Positions 6,412 through 8,580 of a stretch of 8,580 nucleotides of DNA are shown piece after piece. The position numbers and the translations under genes were made by a program. A model generated the notes under the pieces. That model ran no database searches. It was not told the origin of the DNA and saw only the letters and a list, made by a program, of their open reading frames with translations. The first letter of the stretch is position 1, and each line of letters opens with the position of its first letter. This stretch comes from UBA1227 sp964539045 (GTDB taxonomy: Bacteria > Bacillota > Clostridia > Oscillospirales > Acutalibacteraceae), in the NCBI GenBank assembly GCA_964539045.1, contig CAZIHW010000045.1, forward strand, positions 1 through 8,580, read 5' to 3'.

Positions 6412-7695
6412 ATGTTGGATAACAGCGAAATTTACAAAAGGTTCGGCATAGGGGAGAAGGTTTATTCCTTATCTCAGGAAGTACTTGCCGGACTGTCTGA
6501 CAGGTTTTCAAAATTTGATGAAGTAGCAGAATACAATCAAATGAAGGTATTGAAGGCTATGCAGGACAACAGAGTATCTGCCGCCTGCTTTGCCGGAACT
6601 ACGGGCTACGGACATGATGACCTCGGAAGGGATACCCTGGAAAAGGTATATGCCTGTGCTTTTCACACGGAAGCTGCTTTGGTACGCGGTCAGATAACCT
6701 GCGGTACACATGCACTTGCCATAGCACTATCGGCAAACCTCCTTCCCGGAGACGAAATTTTGTCACCTGTCGGAAAACCTTATGACACTTTGGAAGAGGT
6801 TATAGGAATAAGGGATTGTGCATGCTCTTTGAAAGAATACGGTGTTACATATCGCCAGGTTGATCTTTTGCCTGATGGCTCGTTTGATTATGACGGTATA
6901 CGTAAGGCTATAAATGAAAAGACAAAGCTTATAGAGATACAGCGCTCAAAGGGCTATGCCATGAGACCTACCTTTTCCGTTGACCTCATAGGTCAGCTTA
7001 TAAAATTTGTAAAAGATATCAAACCTGATGTTATTGTCATGGTTGATAATTGTTACGGTGAATTTGTTGAAGAAAAAGAACCTTCGGATGTAGGGGCCGA
7101 TATGATAGTAGGTTCCCTTATAAAGAATCCGGGCGGCGGTTTCGCGCCGATAGGCGGCTATATTTGCGGCAGACAGGACTTGATAGAAAGGTGCTCGTAC
7201 AGACTGTCCGCACCGGGTATAGGCTCGGATGTGGGCGCCAGCCTTACGCTTAACACACAATTATATCAGGGCTTGTTTATGTCGCCGACAGTAGTTGCCG
7301 GTGCGTTAAAGGGCGCTGTGTTTGCCGCAAACCTGTATGAACGTCTCGGATTTAATGTCATGCCGTCAGGTTCCGAAAGCCGTCACGATATAATTCAATC
7401 TATAGAACTCGGATCAAAGGAGAGGATGGTAGCCTTTTGTCAGGGCATACAGGCCGCCGCCCCGGTTGACAGTTATGTTACGCCGGTTCCTTATCCAATA
7501 CCGGGATATAGTGATGATGTTATTATGGCAGCCGGTGCATTTATACAGGGCTCTTCTATAGAACTTTCCGCTGACGGTCCTATACGACCGCCGTATGCGG
7601 TATATTTCCAGGGAGGGCTTACCTGGACACATGCAAAACTCGGCATAATGATGTCACTGCAAAAAATGTTGGATGAGGGATTGGTAGATTTTTAA
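6412..7695 (+). CDS. PLP-dependent methionine gamma-lyase family protein ('aluminium resistance' family, YnbB-like)
   Basis: This protein of 427 residues is a fold type I PLP enzyme matching the family named for methionine gamma-lyase/aluminium resistance (Pfam Met_gamma_lyase). Visible marks, numbered from the ATG, are the N-terminal EIAEYNQ-like EVAEYNQMKVLKAMQDNRVS (37-56), the ACFAGTTGYGHDD loop (58-70), RGQITCGTHALA (92-103), VMVDNCYGEF with Asp212 to hold the PLP ring nitrogen, and GSLIKNPGGG with Lys238 as the likely Schiff-base lysine. The reaction is not established for the family; cysteine or methionine-type side-chain elimination is only inferred from fold. An in-frame GTG at 6406 would add two residues. 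I prefer ATG 6412 because AGG (6404-6406) lies five bases before it, while nothing suitable precedes the GTG. The stop overlaps the pnuC-like start (TAATG). Confidence 0.9.
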   Translation: MLDNSEIYKRFGIGEKVYSLSQEVLAGLSDRFSKFDEVAEYNQMKVLKAMQDNRVSAACFAGTTGYGHDDLGRDTLEKVYACAFHTEAALVRGQITCGTHALAIALSANLLPGDEILSPVGKPYDTLEEVIGIRDCACSLKEYGVTYRQVDLLPDGSFDYDGIRKAINEKTKLIEIQRSKGYAMRPTFSVDLIGQLIKFVKDIKPDVIVMVDNCYGEFVEEKEPSDVGADMIVGSLIKNPGGGFAPIGGYICGRQDLIERCSYRLSAPGIGSDVGASLTLNTQLYQGLFMSPTVVAGALKGAVFAANLYERLGFNVMPSGSESRHDIIQSIELGSKERMVAFCQGIQAAAPVDSYVTPVPYPIPGYSDDVIMAAGAFIQGSSIELSADGPIRPPYAVYFQGGLTWTHAKLGIMMSLQKMLDEGLVDF

Positions 7696-8540
7696 TGGAA
7701 CAGTATTACAATTTTATTTTAGCTGCTGTATTTGTAGTTATCGGCATACTTATAATGGTTGTTAAAAGAAATTCTTTTACAACCTATGAGAAAACCTGGT
7801 TTATATCCATAACCATACTTGCATCCGTTTTTGCCGTTATTTTCCCGGAGGAGGATGTAAACGGCGTAAACGGTATGATTATCATGGGCTTGTATCTTTT
7901 AGATACGCTTTTGAATATCCTCTGTGAATTGCTTATATCAAAGCAAAGCAAGTGGAACTTCATAGTCTCCGTGTTTGTTGAACTTACTGAGATAGCGATT
8001 TGCATTGTTCTTGCCTATAGATTTGCTACAATGGCAACGACACTCTTCTTCTGGCTCCCGTGCGATATAATAAGTTTCATAAACTGGAATAAGCATCCGG
8101 ACGGAGAAGATGAAAAGCTTACGGAAGTTCGTACTCTGACAGGTAAACAGGAGGCCCTCGTTATAGCCGGTATAGTTGCCTGGACTGTAATTGTAGGTTA
8201 TATACTTACCTTGATAGATTTCGGTACGGATCTCTTCGGCGGAAACAAAACGCTTGAGATAGTTGTTTGCTATCTTGATGCCTGTGTTTCAGCTGTCGGC
8301 GTTGCAAACGGCCTGTTCATTCTTTTCAGATTCAGGGAGCAATGGATTGCCTGGTATTTGGATGCCATAATTGAGGCTGTTATCAATATACTTTCAGGAC
8401 AGTATGTACTCCTTATTCTCAAACTCGGTTATCTTACGAACACAACTTACGGATATATAAAGTGGACAAAATACATAAAGGCTCATCCGGAAGTAGTAAT
8501 TGGAAGCAAAAAGAAAATAAAGGAAGAAATAAAAGAATAA
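7695..8540 (+). CDS. pnuC: PnuC-family vitamin/nucleoside transporter (nicotinamide riboside type)
   Basis: This 281-residue integral membrane protein has about seven or eight hydrophobic segments (around 7-24, 35-50, 58-80, 88-108, 112-130, 153-174, 186-212 and 217-245). The second half fits PnuC: FREQWIAWYLDAIIEAVINI (212-231), then LILKLGYLTNTTYGYIKW (240-257) and a lysine-rich cytoplasmic tail (261-281). PnuC proteins facilitate uptake of nicotinamide riboside, trapped by phosphorylation inside; relatives PnuT and PnuX take thiamine and riboflavin, and the sequence alone does not choose between them. It is longer than many PnuC proteins (about 200-250), partly through the charged loop at 132-150 (NKHPDGEDEKLTEVR). 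Its ATG overlaps the stop of the PLP enzyme gene (TAATG); the nearest GAGGGA (7675-7680) is rather far upstream, so coupling probably drives translation. No kinase or NAD gene is visible nearby. Confidence 0.83.
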   Translation: MEQYYNFILAAVFVVIGILIMVVKRNSFTTYEKTWFISITILASVFAVIFPEEDVNGVNGMIIMGLYLLDTLLNILCELLISKQSKWNFIVSVFVELTEIAICIVLAYRFATMATTLFFWLPCDIISFINWNKHPDGEDEKLTEVRTLTGKQEALVIAGIVAWTVIVGYILTLIDFGTDLFGGNKTLEIVVCYLDACVSAVGVANGLFILFRFREQWIAWYLDAIIEAVINILSGQYVLLILKLGYLTNTTYGYIKWTKYIKAHPEVVIGSKKKIKEEIKE

Positions 8541-8573
8541 TACTTAAGAAAGCCTATATAGAGTATAAGCAAA

Positions 8574-8580
8574 GCGGAGG
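8574..8580 (+). promoter_or_regulatory. Likely ribosome binding site of the next gene, at the window edge
   Basis: The window ends in AAGCGGAGG. The terminal GGAGG is a strong Shine-Dalgarno core lying 35-40 bases after the PnuC-like stop, with no terminator between, so another + strand gene in the same unit probably starts just beyond the window. Confidence 0.5.

Overview
The window reads as ordinary chromosome of a Gram-positive anaerobe of the class Clostridia, probably a gut Oscillospirales or Lachnospirales member. This is inferred from moderate GC with AT-rich gaps, lipoprotein signal peptides of the MKRIIALVLALC...LAAC type, AAGGAGA ribosome binding sites, tight gene packing and the protein families present. 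All nine genes are on the + strand. No RNA gene, CRISPR array, transposon or phage gene was seen.

Layout. (1) Bases 1-1193: a rhodanese-like protein, probably cut at its 5' end by the window edge, overlaps by one base a small lipoprotein with an FMN-binding domain that carries a DAVTGAS flavinylation-type motif. (2) Bases 1194-1436: an AT-rich gap with a terminator-like hairpin, a near-consensus sigma-A promoter (TTGACC, 17 nt, TATAAT) and repeated GTTTGYATAA elements. (3) Bases 1437-6351: a complete branched-chain amino acid type (HAAT/Liv) ABC importer in the order binding protein, LivH, LivM, LivG, LivF. A hairpin with a T-tract separates the binding protein from LivH, and the four downstream genes touch or overlap. 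(4) Bases 6352-6411: two 20-bp direct repeats flanking a TATAAT box. (5) Bases 6412-8540: a PLP enzyme of the methionine gamma-lyase-like ('aluminium resistance', YnbB) family, overlapping by one base a PnuC-family vitamin/nucleoside transporter. The last bases look like the ribosome binding site of a further gene.

The most unusual feature is the binding protein of the ABC importer. Its two sequence halves are in the reverse of the family order. After the lipoprotein signal, the protein starts with the part normally found in the second half of LivK/LivJ (from KVAYVLAEKGD to DGKFDFIKLQ). A roughly 26-residue linker then leads into the part normally at the N-terminus (from KTITIGIYEPTSGD to FLDPFQGSVMAQFA), where it stops. 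Both halves appear complete, so this looks like a circular permutation rather than a truncation. No conventional binding protein accompanies the permease and ATPase genes in this window, so the permuted protein would be the importer's receptor. An assembly or rearrangement artefact must be excluded before calling it a natural permutation.

Working together: the lipid-anchored receptor would capture a branched-chain or other hydrophobic amino acid, LivH/LivM would form the channel and LivG/LivF would drive transport with ATP. The PLP enzyme and PnuC protein may be a separate unit or read through from the liv genes.
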